From Ruminococcus sp. Phil11 (GTDB lineage Bacteria; Bacillota; Clostridia; Oscillospirales; Ruminococcaceae), in the NCBI GenBank assembly GCA_001940925.1, contig MSGZ01000035.1, positions 1 to 64,000 of the forward strand: 64,000 nt of DNA, read 5' to 3'. Shown here one piece after another: positions 1 to 7,498 of this stretch. The number at the start of each line of letters is the position of its first letter. Within the stretch, counting starts at the first letter, position 1. The notes below the pieces were generated by a model that saw only the letters and a list, made by a program, of their open reading frames with translations, ran no database searches and was not told the DNA's origin. The translations under genes were made by a program, and so were the position numbers.

Positions 1-62
1 GCAACTAACATTGGAAAGAGCCGTAAATCATTCGACGTCCAAAACTGAACAAACCCAAAGGC

Positions 63-90
63 AACGCCCTCAGATCACTCTGAGGGCGTT
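63..90. terminator. Bidirectional intrinsic terminator
   Basis: A perfect 10-bp stem with an 8-base loop (aacgccctca / tgagggcgtt). It lies just downstream of the minus-strand lipoprotein gene and could also end a plus-strand gene entering from the left edge. T-richness after the stem is moderate on both strands. Confidence 0.75.
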
Positions 91-119
91 CTTGTTCCTA
101 TGGATCTCAACGGCGCGAT

Positions 120-554
120 TCAGTTCACCGGCACAAGCGGAGACCAATCCAATCCGTCATCAGACAGGATGTTGTCGCTGTTCACCCCTGCTTCGGTTTC
201 AGATGTGGTCGTTACCGTTGTTGCCTGCTGCGGCTGTTCCGTGACTGCCAGTGCGACAGCTGCACTGTTTTCAGGTTCAGACGGTTTATCTGATGAAACA
301 GCAGCAGATTCGTCGCCGATCACCATATCAGCTTCGTCAGTAACGGCAGAAGTGTTCGTCGTTCCGCTCTGAGCAGTTGTTTCTGTTGTATTCTTTGCAG
401 TCGTAATTTCGCTAGAATCCGTTACAGTTTCCGTTGTTCCGGGAGTGCTTTCAGTGACTGTTGTACTGTCCGTGACCGCGGAACTGTCCGTTCTGCCCTC
501 GCAGCCGCAAAGGAGCAGACACCCGATCAGCACTGCTATCGTTGCTCTTTTCAT
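120..554 (-). CDS. Small Thr/Ser/Glu-rich lipoprotein
   Basis: A 144-residue exported lipoprotein of unknown role. It opens with a lysine/arginine n-region, a hydrophobic core and a lipobox (LLCGC), so the mature protein would begin at Cys about 17 and be lipid-anchored outside the membrane. The rest is low-complexity and rich in Thr, Ser, Val and Glu, typical of a surface linker rather than an enzyme. The ATG is chosen because a good ribosome site (aggagagg) precedes it; a longer in-frame start upstream lacks the signal peptide at its N-terminus. It is the last gene of the unit that contains the secreted protein at 760 and the 45-residue peptide at 608. I recognise no family. Confidence 0.75.
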   Translation of the reverse strand: MKRATIAVLIGCLLLCGCEGRTDSSAVTDSTTVTESTPGTTETVTDSSEITTAKNTTETTAQSGTTNTSAVTDEADMVIGDESAAVSSDKPSEPENSAAVALAVTEQPQQATTVTTTSETEAGVNSDNILSDDGLDWSPLVPVN

Positions 555-607
555 TTGATCCTCTCCTGCAAAAGAGGCGGCAGAATATCTCCGCCGCCTC
601 ACTCTTT

Positions 608-745
608 TCAGTACGGAATAATGATATTTCCGCCGTTGCCCATATCGCCTTCGGTGCCGCCGTCGTTAAAGCCGGATGTGGTGATGACATCCTCGGCATC
701 AAATGCGATGATCTCCATTTCAGGAGCAGTATAGATTTCTTTCAT
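608..745 (-). CDS. 45-residue peptide, conserved-leader type
   Basis: A short gene with a strong ribosome site (ggagg, 8 bases before ATG) that starts only 14 bases after the stop of the secreted protein gene at 760, so it is co-transcribed with it. The product has an acidic N-terminal half (MKEIYTAPEMEIIAFDAEDV) followed by ITTSGFN and a Gly/Asn/Asp-rich tail ending IIIPY; it has no Cys and no signal peptide. From memory, gut Clostridia often encode short peptides with a similar acidic PEMEII-type front and a TTSG hinge, usually annotated hypothetical. A leader plus core layout like that of a modified-peptide precursor is an inference. It is unlikely to be chance because of the ribosome site and tight spacing. 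Confidence 0.7.
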   Translation of the reverse strand: MKEIYTAPEMEIIAFDAEDVITTSGFNDGGTEGDMGNGGNIIIPY

Positions 746-759
746 GGTTCTTTCCTCCG

Positions 760-1479
760 TTATTCAAAATCAAGGGTGCAGGTCAAGTCTGCGCTGATAT
801 CCGAGCTGCTGGAAACAGTCACAACAAACAACACGCTGTCTGCGGACTCTGCCGTATAATGGATGCTGTTCGAGATCATGCCGGTGTAATATTTGCTTGT
901 TTCGTATGTATAAGGCGTGTCGTTGTAAGTTGCGGTGAACTTTGCCTTGCTCTTGCCCGCAAAATCGGTTTTCGGCGTGACAAAGACAAATCTTGTATAG
1001 TACTTGTCGCCCTTGTGAGCGGTCTGCCTGTACTGACCGTCGGCAAGCGTTTCATTTCCGGTACTTTGTATCAAGCTGAAAGAATAAGGCTCGCTCACAG
1101 TCCCGCTGCCCGAAACCCTTACACCAGTGGGAGGAGGCGTTAATTCATCAGCCGAGGTAATCCAAATACCAGTAGCGCCAACGTCATACTGATGAAAATC
1201 GCTCCGGTACTCAATATATGTAATCGTTCGTGTCTGCCCATTCATAATAGAAGGTGAATGATTGTCATCCATTATAACATATACATCTTCATCGCCGTTC
1301 CCAAAATCAATGGTATCGCCGATACTATATTCAGCGCCAGAAGCAATCAACTTTGTTTCCGCAGCTACAGCAATAATCTCCGACCGATAAAGTGCTGTAT
1401 CCCCGATCGTGTACGGCACCGCGCCGCACAGGATTGCTGCCGCGCAGAACGCTGCAACTGTTTTCATCCGCTTTTTCAT
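760..1479 (-). CDS. Secreted protein of unknown function
   Basis: A 239-residue exported protein. It has a lysine/arginine-rich start, a hydrophobic segment (about residues 6-24) and a probable signal-peptidase site near AVAAET. The mature part is rich in Thr, Ser, Tyr and beta-branched residues, as in all-beta extracellular domains, and holds one PPPTG linker. I recognise no family or catalytic motif. Of two nearby ATGs, the second is chosen because it is 8 bases after aggag; the first is only 2 bases away. It is the first gene of a three-gene unit and has a long leader with two promoters and an intrinsic terminator (entries at 1502-1708). Confidence 0.8.
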   Translation of the reverse strand: MKKRMKTVAAFCAAAILCGAVPYTIGDTALYRSEIIAVAAETKLIASGAEYSIGDTIDFGNGDEDVYVIMDDNHSPSIMNGQTRTITYIEYRSDFHQYDVGATGIWITSADELTPPPTGVRVSGSGTVSEPYSFSLIQSTGNETLADGQYRQTAHKGDKYYTRFVFVTPKTDFAGKSKAKFTATYNDTPYTYETSKYYTGMISNSIHYTAESADSVLFVVTVSSSSDISADLTCTLDFE

Positions 1480-1501
1480 ATACATTTCTCCTTTTCCGTT
1501 T

Positions 1502-1550
1502 GAAAAATAAAAAAAGGCGCAGAAGCCCCTTGTCAGGACTTATGCGCCTT
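1502..1550 (-). terminator. Leader terminator upstream of the secreted-protein gene
   Basis: On the minus strand an outer 8-bp stem (aaggcgca/tgcgcctt) and an inner 6-bp stem (aagtcc/gggctt) form a long hairpin, followed by a run of Ts. It lies between the two promoters at 1610-1708 and the start codon at 1479, so transcripts must pass it to reach the genes. It may be an attenuator, or it may end a short RNA. Confidence 0.8.
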
Positions 1551-1609
1551 GCTTACCGATATAGAAAATTGACGGATTTACGCAGTTATGCCGCTGTCTT
1601 TCTGTCTTG

Positions 1610-1638
1610 AGTGTATCAGACCGCAGCATTCCTGTCAA
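1610..1638 (-). promoter_or_regulatory. Consensus promoter P2
   Basis: Minus strand TTGACA (1633-1638), 17-bp spacer, TACACT (1610-1615). It would make a leader of roughly 100 nt before the terminator at 1502-1550. Confidence 0.75.
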
Positions 1639-1679
1639 CCCCTTTTGAAAATATTTATTTGCGAACAAATCGTATTATT

Positions 1680-1708
1680 AGTATAACACAGATGCAGGGG
1701 CTTGTCAA
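1680..1708 (-). promoter_or_regulatory. Consensus promoter P1
   Basis: Minus strand TTGACA (1703-1708), 17-bp spacer, TATACT (1680-1685). It sits about 70 bp upstream of P2 and directly after the end of the phage-like operon, separating the two units. Confidence 0.8.
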
Positions 1709-1743
1709 GGGGGCAACAGTATTTTTTAGGTTCCCGGCAAACC

Positions 1744-2670
1744 TTAAGGGCTGGTTACAGAATTACAGAAAGGATCAAAGTAGAACGTATCCTCTGTTTC
1801 GATGCCGCTGCTGTTCCCGGAGACAGCGACCTTTCCGACGCGCCCGGTGAAATCGCCGCATACCGCAAGGTCCTCCACATCCTCACCGCAGTAGCCCGCA
1901 TAACGGATGCGCCTGCTCCGGAGCCGCCGGTTGCTGACGGCAATGCGGAACCTCAGCGCATCGTTCGGGTCGTAGGCATACTGCCTGTCGAACAGGATCT
2001 GCCGCACGCGCACGATGCCGCGGGCAGCTGCCTCGGGGTTATCCATGGTGAACGCGCCGTATTCACCGACCGCATTCGCCATGTCCACCCGGCTGATGAT
2101 GCCGCTGTCCTCGCCCCCGGAAGCGACCCGCAGCAGCCTGTTTTCCGGCAGCACGACGGCCTCTGTGCCGGTCTGCGGCAGCATACAGAGCAGATTCGGC
2201 ACGCGGATATACGGATACCCGTGACAGAGCTTATAGTTATACGCGACGATCGTGTCCCACATATTCGCGTTTTCCTTCACGTAGACATAGCGGACGCTCG
2301 GCACATCCTGATAGGTGATATGCGGCAGCCCGTAGGTCTCCATGAGCTGCTGCAGCGTCACCTGCGTATAGAGCCCCGGCACAAGCTGATTCTGCGTCAG
2401 TGCCGCGGTGTAGCTCTCCGACTGAATTTGCATGACAAATTGCTTTTGTTCGAGCGTGCAGGCGCATTTCCGGACGCAGCCCTCATGCAGCAGCCGCCCG
2501 CCGAGGGAGAACCGCACGCGCACCGGCGGCGTCAGCGGGGTATCGGTCAGTATCCGCACGTTCAGTGACGCGCACGGCTGATAGCGGTCGCGCACCAGCA
2601 AAAACTGCAGGCAGTCGTTGAGCGTGACGCTGCTGCCGTCCGCATAGCAGCATTCAAGGAGAATCTGCAT
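1744..2670 (-). CDS. Phage baseplate hub / late-control D-like protein
   Basis: A 308-residue protein, last gene of the phage-derived operon. Its layout (two beta-rich lobes, repeated QL/LY segments, a C-terminal part of short strands) resembles the gpD/XkdQ family that forms the central hub of contractile and some non-contractile tails, but I see no diagnostic motif, so this is a fold-level guess. The start has a good ribosome site (ggaggg) and overlaps the previous gene by 17 bp, showing translational coupling. No lysis, tape-measure or tail-fibre gene follows: the next sequence is the promoter region of another unit, so tail genes appear lost or never present. Confidence 0.55.
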   Translation of the reverse strand: MQILLECCYADGSSVTLNDCLQFLLVRDRYQPCASLNVRILTDTPLTPPVRVRFSLGGRLLHEGCVRKCACTLEQKQFVMQIQSESYTAALTQNQLVPGLYTQVTLQQLMETYGLPHITYQDVPSVRYVYVKENANMWDTIVAYNYKLCHGYPYIRVPNLLCMLPQTGTEAVVLPENRLLRVASGGEDSGIISRVDMANAVGEYGAFTMDNPEAAARGIVRVRQILFDRQYAYDPNDALRFRIAVSNRRLRSRRIRYAGYCGEDVEDLAVCGDFTGRVGKVAVSGNSSGIETEDTFYFDPFCNSVTSP

Positions 2671-3040
2671 CCCGCATCCCTCCGATCATTGTCAGCGTGT
2701 AGTCCGCCGTCTGCGCATTGCCCTGACATTGGAAGCGGAGCGCAGTCAGCTTCATGTCAAGGAACTGCATCCCGTCCAGCACAAATGCAAATGCCTCATG
2801 TGTCTGCATCGCTGCATGAAGCGCACCCGCGATCCGGAGAACGTCACTTCTGCGGAGCGTACCTGTCAGCGTGACGGTGCACGGGATCTCGTCCAGCAGC
2901 ACGGTATGCGGTTCCCCGCTGATGCAGGTTTTCCGCACGACCGGTACGCTGCACGCTGTCTCATAGCTGCCGACCGGCAGAACAGTCTCCCCGAGCGTGA
3001 CGCGTGTCTCACGCCTCTGCATATCCGTCTGCACCGTCAT
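2654..3040 (-). CDS. Phage structural protein, unknown
   Basis: About 128 residues. It overlaps its upstream neighbour by about 30 bp and its downstream neighbour by 17 bp, as is common in phage morphogenesis operons. The start is uncertain: an ATG abuts aggagg, while a GTG two codons later (3034) has better spacing. The sequence has beta-strand patterning and no membrane segment. Its position between a connector-like gene and the hub-like gene suggests a small tail or head-tail joining protein, but I recognise no family. Confidence 0.6.
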   Translation of the reverse strand: MTVQTDMQRRETRVTLGETVLPVGSYETACSVPVVRKTCISGEPHTVLLDEIPCTVTLTGTLRRSDVLRIAGALHAAMQTHEAFAFVLDGMQFLDMKLTALRFQCQGNAQTADYTLTMIGGMRDADSP

Positions 3041-3440
3041 CCTCCTCTCCGTAAAGCATCCCGTGCATCGTGACCATGATTTCCTGTTCGAGCCGGTCAA
3101 TTGCTTTCTGATAGGTGATCTCGCCGCGCACGGTTCGCTGAATATTGAGGTGCATTTGACGGAGCACTGTCTGCATACAGCGTTCCGCCTGATCCGTCAC
3201 GGCCCGGATGCTGTCCCATGTGCATGCATGACTGCGCACCCTGAGCCGGATGATGACCGGGATCATCTCACCGGACTGCGGCAGCGGGACGGGCTCGCCG
3301 GTCTCTGCCTGCTCCGCACTGACCGTGACAAAGCAGCGGTTTTCGGGGATCGGCAGGAGACGTTCGGGAAATTCGGGGAATGCCCGGATGCCCTGCGCTT
3401 CAATCGCCGCGATCAGTCTTGTGCAAATGCTTTCCGTCAT
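3009..3440 (-). CDS. Phage tail-completion-like protein
   Basis: A 143-residue protein beginning MTESICTRL, after a usable ribosome site. A much longer in-frame upstream extension runs through the coding frame of the preceding gene and is rejected. The pattern (helix, then a beta-rich core with FPEFPERLLPIPEN, then a long C-terminal helix) resembles small tail-terminator or minor tail proteins encoded after head-tail connectors. That family call is an inference from size and position. Confidence 0.6.
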   Translation of the reverse strand: MTESICTRLIAAIEAQGIRAFPEFPERLLPIPENRCFVTVSAEQAETGEPVPLPQSGEMIPVIIRLRVRSHACTWDSIRAVTDQAERCMQTVLRQMHLNIQRTVRGEITYQKAIDRLEQEIMVTMHGMLYGEEDDGADGYAEA

Positions 3441-3453
3441 GGCCGCCGTCCTT

Positions 3454-3801
3454 TCACACCCGCCGAAAGACGAACGCATCGTCACGGAGCAGGTCAGCGG
3501 CATCCTTCCGGTAAGCTTCTGCAAACCGCTCCGCGAGTGAACATTCGCCTTCAGCGCATTTCTGCGACGCAGCCGTTCCCGCGTAGGTCGGCGTGACCGC
3601 CTTTGCCGCAAGCATCCTGCGGTACTGCAGATTCGCCAGTGCCGCCGCATACCAGCACAGCCGGACGTCCTCTGTATCTGCGTCGGGTTTCAGCTGCTGC
3701 TCAACGGCGCGGATCGCCGCATCCGCGAGGTCCTGCCACGGCCGGATATCCTCGGTGCAGGCGAACAGCCGGAACAGCTGCATGACCTTTGCCTTCTGCA
3801 T
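3454..3801 (-). CDS. Phage head-tail connector-like protein
   Basis: A 115-residue, mainly helical protein with a ribosome site (ggagg) before its ATG. It lies directly after the protease-like gene and before the tail-completion-like gene, where tailed phages encode gp6/YqbG-type connectors that plug the portal vertex. Its helical repeats (LADAAIRAVEQQL, LCWYAAALANLQYRRML) fit that fold, but no single motif proves it. Confidence 0.6.
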   Translation of the reverse strand: MQKAKVMQLFRLFACTEDIRPWQDLADAAIRAVEQQLKPDADTEDVRLCWYAAALANLQYRRMLAAKAVTPTYAGTAASQKCAEGECSLAERFAEAYRKDAADLLRDDAFVFRRV

Positions 3802-3802
3802 G

Positions 3803-4690
3803 TTACACCTCCGTTTTTCCGCCGACGCGGTATTCGGTCAGCGATTTCGGCTGATTTTGCTCCGGCATGAGCTGCGGCGCAGTACGGCCGCTCTCCGCCG
3901 CCTGAATGCCGGTCAGCAGAGACTGCTTTAATCTGCTGAGCGCGCCCGCATCCATGTGAATCGTCGAATCGGCGAGCACCTTTGCGTAGACGCTTTCGCC
4001 GTTGCGGTAGCAAAGCCGGATGACGTCCTTTCTGAGGTCGTCGGTCAGCTGATCGAGCAGCTGATTCGCCTTCTCGCAGGCATCGCGGAGCATTTCCTTT
4101 TCGGGGTCTGTCTGCTTTCCGCCGAGCGTCTTGGTCACGCCCGCGCCGCGCTGTGCCGGGACGGCCACAAAGCTCCATTCGTAGACGTCATTGACGCCGT
4201 CCAGCGTCGTATAGCAGAGCTTTCCGCCGTATGTCCTGCCTTTGATGTGACTGCACGGTGCTTTCAGCCTGTCCGCGCCGCAGACCGAGCAGACCTGTTT
4301 TCCGACCGCGCAGGAAATGCTGACTTCTTTTTTGATACCGGCATCGATTTCGCGGATGAGGTCAGCATTCCCGTCCGTGCGCACCATATAGGCATTTGCT
4401 TTCAGGCAGCGGTAGGGCTGACCGGTCTTTGTTCTGCGTTCCGGGTCGGTGACGATCTCCGTGCGGAAGATTCTTGCATTCTGATTGCCGGAGCGCGGAT
4501 CGTGGTCAAAGATGCCGGTGACACCGACAAAGCGTTTCTGCAGCTCCGCGAGTGCGCTGTCGGAGAAGCAGTCGCCGTCGCGGTCGATCTCGTTGTCGCA
4601 GAGAATGACGTCGAAAAGGTAGACCTCATCGAGCGTGTGTGCGCGTCTGGTAAACGCATTGAGCTGACTGAGCAGCTGATTCTGTTCCAT
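3803..4690 (-). CDS. Prohead protease-like protein
   Basis: A 295-residue protein with aggagg before its ATG. The segment DVILCDNEIDRDGDCFS at the start, the EVSISCAVG strand and the VYEWSFVAVPA segment match the general shape of HK97-type prohead proteases and scaffolds, which cleave the capsid protein during head maturation. Four cysteines in a CSVCG...CSHIKG arrangement (about residues 150-170) look like a small metal knuckle, which is not standard for the family. In most phages the protease precedes the capsid gene; here it follows it. The C-terminal helical part could be a scaffold domain. Catalytic residues were not assigned. Confidence 0.65.
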   Translation of the reverse strand: MEQNQLLSQLNAFTRRAHTLDEVYLFDVILCDNEIDRDGDCFSDSALAELQKRFVGVTGIFDHDPRSGNQNARIFRTEIVTDPERRTKTGQPYRCLKANAYMVRTDGNADLIREIDAGIKKEVSISCAVGKQVCSVCGADRLKAPCSHIKGRTYGGKLCYTTLDGVNDVYEWSFVAVPAQRGAGVTKTLGGKQTDPEKEMLRDACEKANQLLDQLTDDLRKDVIRLCYRNGESVYAKVLADSTIHMDAGALSRLKQSLLTGIQAAESGRTAPQLMPEQNQPKSLTEYRVGGKTEV

Positions 4691-4803
4691 TGCAAACCTC
4701 CTTGCGGGGAGCCCCCCGCCGGCATTGATCCGAAGCCCGCCGGAGATGCCCGACATCATCAAACGCAATTAGCACTCCGGCGGCTTCGGTTCAGATCATC
4801 TCA

Positions 4804-4920
4804 CGTAATGGGATTCCAAAGGGACAGTGTCCCTTTGGCTGGGTTCAACATGAAGAAACGAGTTTCTTCATGTTTGGGCGGAGCCCATTTCAAATCATCG
4901 CGAAGCGATACCGCATTACG
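4804..4920. repeat. REP-like palindromic element, complete copy A
   Basis: A 117-bp element bounded by cgtaatg ... cattacg. It holds three palindromes: ccaaagggaca/tgtccctttgg, aacatgaagaaac/gtttcttcatgtt and tcgcgaagcga. The capsid gene ends inside its right edge: the capsid stop TAA is part of the terminal cattacg. Related copies lie at 6284, 14459 and, split in two, at 39314 and 51346. Confidence 0.85.
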
Positions 4921-5887
4921 ATGTTCTGATGTTGAGCACGGCAGCAGCACCGGACATGAGCGGCTGGAAGCCGAGGCGGACGGAGACTGCAATGCGGTCG
5001 AGCTGGCAGTCGATGAGGCGGTCGGATTCGAGCACGACGTCGGTACCCTTGAAGCAGGCGAGCGCGAAGTCCTTGGAGATGCCGATGATCGTCTGATCGT
5101 TGAGGGACGCGTCCTTGAACAGCTTTGCGCCGAACGGGAGCTGTACCTGACCGTCCGAGCCGAGGGAGCGGTCGCGCATTTCGGTCATGGCGAGGATCTT
5201 GGCGACATTGGCCGGCGACGCGATCACGGTCGTGAGGTCGTAGTCGGAGAACTTGCCGTAGAGCGTCGCAAGATCTGCGTAAGCGACGGTCGTGCCAGCG
5301 GAGTTGAACGCCGTGACGGAGTTCTTGATGACCGTGAGTGCCGCACCGGCAGCCGCGCCCGCAAGCTTGTGGCCGACCGCACGGAGCATCACGGCAAAGA
5401 CGTCGATGCGCTGCTGACGCACGGTCTCGTAGGACGCGGAGATCAGTCTAGCGTATTTCGGCAGGGAGACCGCGTCGGATTCGGTGATCACGGTCTTTTT
5501 CATGACCGCGCCCTCTGCCGTCGTGACGGTATACGCGCCGTCGGTCTCGTCAACGGAGAAGCCCTTGCAGGAGGTCGCATTGACGCTGGAAGAAGCGGCG
5601 GTCAGTTCGGGGAGAATGGACTCCTCCATGCCGCGCATGATCGCTCTGCGGACGAATTCGGGGAACAGCACGGCACTTTCGGTCGTGGTGAAGAACTTTT
5701 CGACCTTATCGCAGTGCTCGCCGGAGACATGGATGTCGAAACGCTTGAGCTGACGCTCGAAGGCGTCGAGTGCAGCGAGGTCGGTGCCTGCGTACTGCGC
5801 CGAGGGGTCAGCGGCCTCGAGTGCCTGTGTAAAGCTGCGGTTTGCGAGATGATACATCCCTTTTTCGAGTTTGATCTGATCGTACAT
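4916..5887 (-). CDS. Major capsid protein (HK97-fold type)
   Basis: A 323-residue protein starting MYDQIKLEKGMYHLA after aaggaagg. The order of a helical N-arm (about 1-60), a beta-rich core, an ATLYGKFSDYDLTTVIASPA segment and a C-terminal strand set (VLESDRLIDCQLDRIAVSVR, then GFQPL) is typical of HK97-fold major capsid proteins in Firmicutes phages. It would self-assemble into the head shell filled by the terminase-portal motor encoded upstream. Its stop codon comes from the edge of the palindromic element at 4804, so the original C-terminus may have been altered. The gene is intact and without frameshift, which argues against simple decay. Confidence 0.8.
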   Translation of the reverse strand: MYDQIKLEKGMYHLANRSFTQALEAADPSAQYAGTDLAALDAFERQLKRFDIHVSGEHCDKVEKFFTTTESAVLFPEFVRRAIMRGMEESILPELTAASSSVNATSCKGFSVDETDGAYTVTTAEGAVMKKTVITESDAVSLPKYARLISASYETVRQQRIDVFAVMLRAVGHKLAGAAAGAALTVIKNSVTAFNSAGTTVAYADLATLYGKFSDYDLTTVIASPANVAKILAMTEMRDRSLGSDGQVQLPFGAKLFKDASLNDQTIIGISKDFALACFKGTDVVLESDRLIDCQLDRIAVSVRLGFQPLMSGAAAVLNIRTS

Positions 5888-5954
5888 AAAAACCTTCCTT
5901 CCTGCGGGCAGTGCCCGCATCCGATTCCCTCCGGGAGCATTTTCCTGAACGCTC

Positions 5955-6230
5955 CCATTTTTTCGTTGTACACGCCGCGAAGCGGCTTCTTTGGCTTTCC
6001 TGCTCCCAGCGGCGAAAGCACGCCGCAAGTTTCCGGTAACTCTGCATCTGCGTGTTGATTCTGCCTCCCCTGAAAGGGGAGGTGCCGCGAAGCGGCGGAG
6101 GGGTGCGGGAGCCCCCGCGGGCGATTTCCTCCGGGGACGGTCAGCGAACCGCTCCCATTCTTCTCAGTACACGCCGCGGAGCGGCTACTTTGGCTTTACC
6201 GCGCCCAATTGCTGAAGTTCTCCGCAAGCT
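5955..6230. repeat. GC-rich dispersed repeat region (family 2) between portal and capsid genes
   Basis: The gap between capsid start and portal stop (about 445 bp) holds no gene. It contains two copies of a gcggct(t/a)ctttggcttt block, the palindrome cctcccctgaaaggggagg (6064-6082), and gcgatttcctccgg. The same words occur at 9510-9640 and 21540-21840. A gap this size is unusual inside a phage head operon. Confidence 0.75.
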
Positions 6231-6283
6231 TACGGTACAAATTGTCCCGTTTTATGCGTATCTGCATCATTTATATACACATA

Positions 6284-6360
6284 TCGGGATTTCAAAGGAA
6301 CAGTGTCCCTTTGGCAGGTTTGGGCGGAGCCCATTACGAATCCGTCGCGTCAGCGACACC
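6284..6360. repeat. REP-like palindromic element, copy B
   Basis: A shorter relative of the element at 4804: it keeps caaaggaacagtgtcccttt, the gggcggagcccatta block and a small palindrome (gtcgcgtcagcgac) but lacks the aacatgaagaaac hairpin. Here too the portal gene stop codon TAA lies in the cattacg word of the repeat. Confidence 0.8.
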
Positions 6361-7494
6361 TTGTTCAATCGCCGAAGCCTGCGCGTTATGCAGCCTTGCC
6401 TCGGCGAGCTCGGTCTCATCCTGCAGGTTGATCGTATCCCAGACGACCTCCGGCACGCAGTCAATCCCTGTGCCGCGAAGCACAGCCGCCCCGATGCGTT
6501 TGAGCATCGGCGTAAGGATCCTGCGGAAATATTCGAGCTCCGAGGTCAGGATATCGGCCTGCTGCGAGGACATCCGCTCGGTCGTCGCCCACGAAAAGCC
6601 GAGCAGGAACGGCGGGATCGAGAGCTTGGAAACGATCTGTTCGAGCAGCTGCCGGACGGGCACATTCGTGTCAAACAGCTGATTCTCCGCGCCGATGACC
6701 TTGATATCGACATTGCCGACCGCGACGAAATCCTGCACCTCGCCGTATTCGGCGGCGCGGATGCCGCTCTGCCACGCCTCTGCGATCTCCTTTGCATGAT
6801 CCTTCGCAAAGGCCGCGGACGCGCTGTCCGGCTGATAGGTCACGGCGTAGCGGACATTTCCGGCGCGCGTGTAGTTCTTGCCGATGCAGTCATAGATGCG
6901 CAGCAGAATATCCGCGACCGCGGGCAGACCGCGCAGCACCGACACGCCGCAGACCGCACCGGCCGGCGGGTCGAGTGCCGCAAAGAGGATGCGTTCGGGC
7001 GCAGGCAGCAGCTTTTCCGTCCCGTCCTTCTGATGCCGGTACAGCCTGCATGAGCCGTCCTTTTCCTGCCGGATGCGCAGGACGCCGGGGTGCGCGGTCA
7101 GCAGTCCGGCGGGGATGCCGTTTTCGTCGGTCAGCAGTTCACCGACCGCGTTGCCGTAGGTCAGCAGGCTGTCGAGCATCTGATCCGCAAAGAGCTGCAT
7201 GGAAATGCCCGCCCCGTTGACCGGCACGGTCTCGGCAAAGCGGTTCAGCATATCCTGTGCATCGGGGTCATCGGTCTCAAAATGAAACCCGCCCGTCAGC
7301 CGGACGATCTTGCGGATCGCCGCATCGACGACCGGCACGGTATAGCGCAGCGCATCATAGAGCGGCCATTCGCAGCGCGCATCGGGCGGCGTCTGCATGA
7401 GCAGCTGACCGTCAGTGCCGCGCCGTGCGGGTGCAGGCAGCATCGCGGAACGCGCAGCCTGTTTCTGTTTCTGCGAAAACAGTCTGAATGCCAT
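6334..7494 (-). CDS. Phage portal protein
   Basis: A 386-residue protein starting MAFRLFSQ after aggaggtgata, 4 bp past the terminase stop. It has the portal hallmarks: a basic N-terminus, a VVDAAIRKIVRLTGG helix, the LTYGNAVGELL segment, a SVLRGLP wing motif and a C-terminal SSQQADILTSELEYF helix. Twelve copies would form the ring through which DNA enters the head, docking the large terminase encoded just upstream. Length is at the short end for portal proteins (commonly 400-500), and its stop codon is provided by the repeat at 6284, so a few C-terminal residues may have been lost. Confidence 0.88.
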   Translation of the reverse strand: MAFRLFSQKQKQAARSAMLPAPARRGTDGQLLMQTPPDARCEWPLYDALRYTVPVVDAAIRKIVRLTGGFHFETDDPDAQDMLNRFAETVPVNGAGISMQLFADQMLDSLLTYGNAVGELLTDENGIPAGLLTAHPGVLRIRQEKDGSCRLYRHQKDGTEKLLPAPERILFAALDPPAGAVCGVSVLRGLPAVADILLRIYDCIGKNYTRAGNVRYAVTYQPDSASAAFAKDHAKEIAEAWQSGIRAAEYGEVQDFVAVGNVDIKVIGAENQLFDTNVPVRQLLEQIVSKLSIPPFLLGFSWATTERMSSQQADILTSELEYFRRILTPMLKRIGAAVLRGTGIDCVPEVVWDTINLQDETELAEARLHNAQASAIEQGVADATDS

Positions 7495-7498
7495 GTTA

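Noticed and set aside
1551..1743. Known riboswitch in the leader of the secreted-protein gene
   Set aside because: I could not match conserved nucleotides of any riboswitch class; kept only as an unclassified leader with terminator.
3956..6058. 700-codon open frame on the plus strand
   Set aside because: It runs antisense through the capsid and protease-like genes, has no ribosome site, and its translation is Arg/Asp/Gly-biased, as expected for the reverse frame of GC-rich genes.
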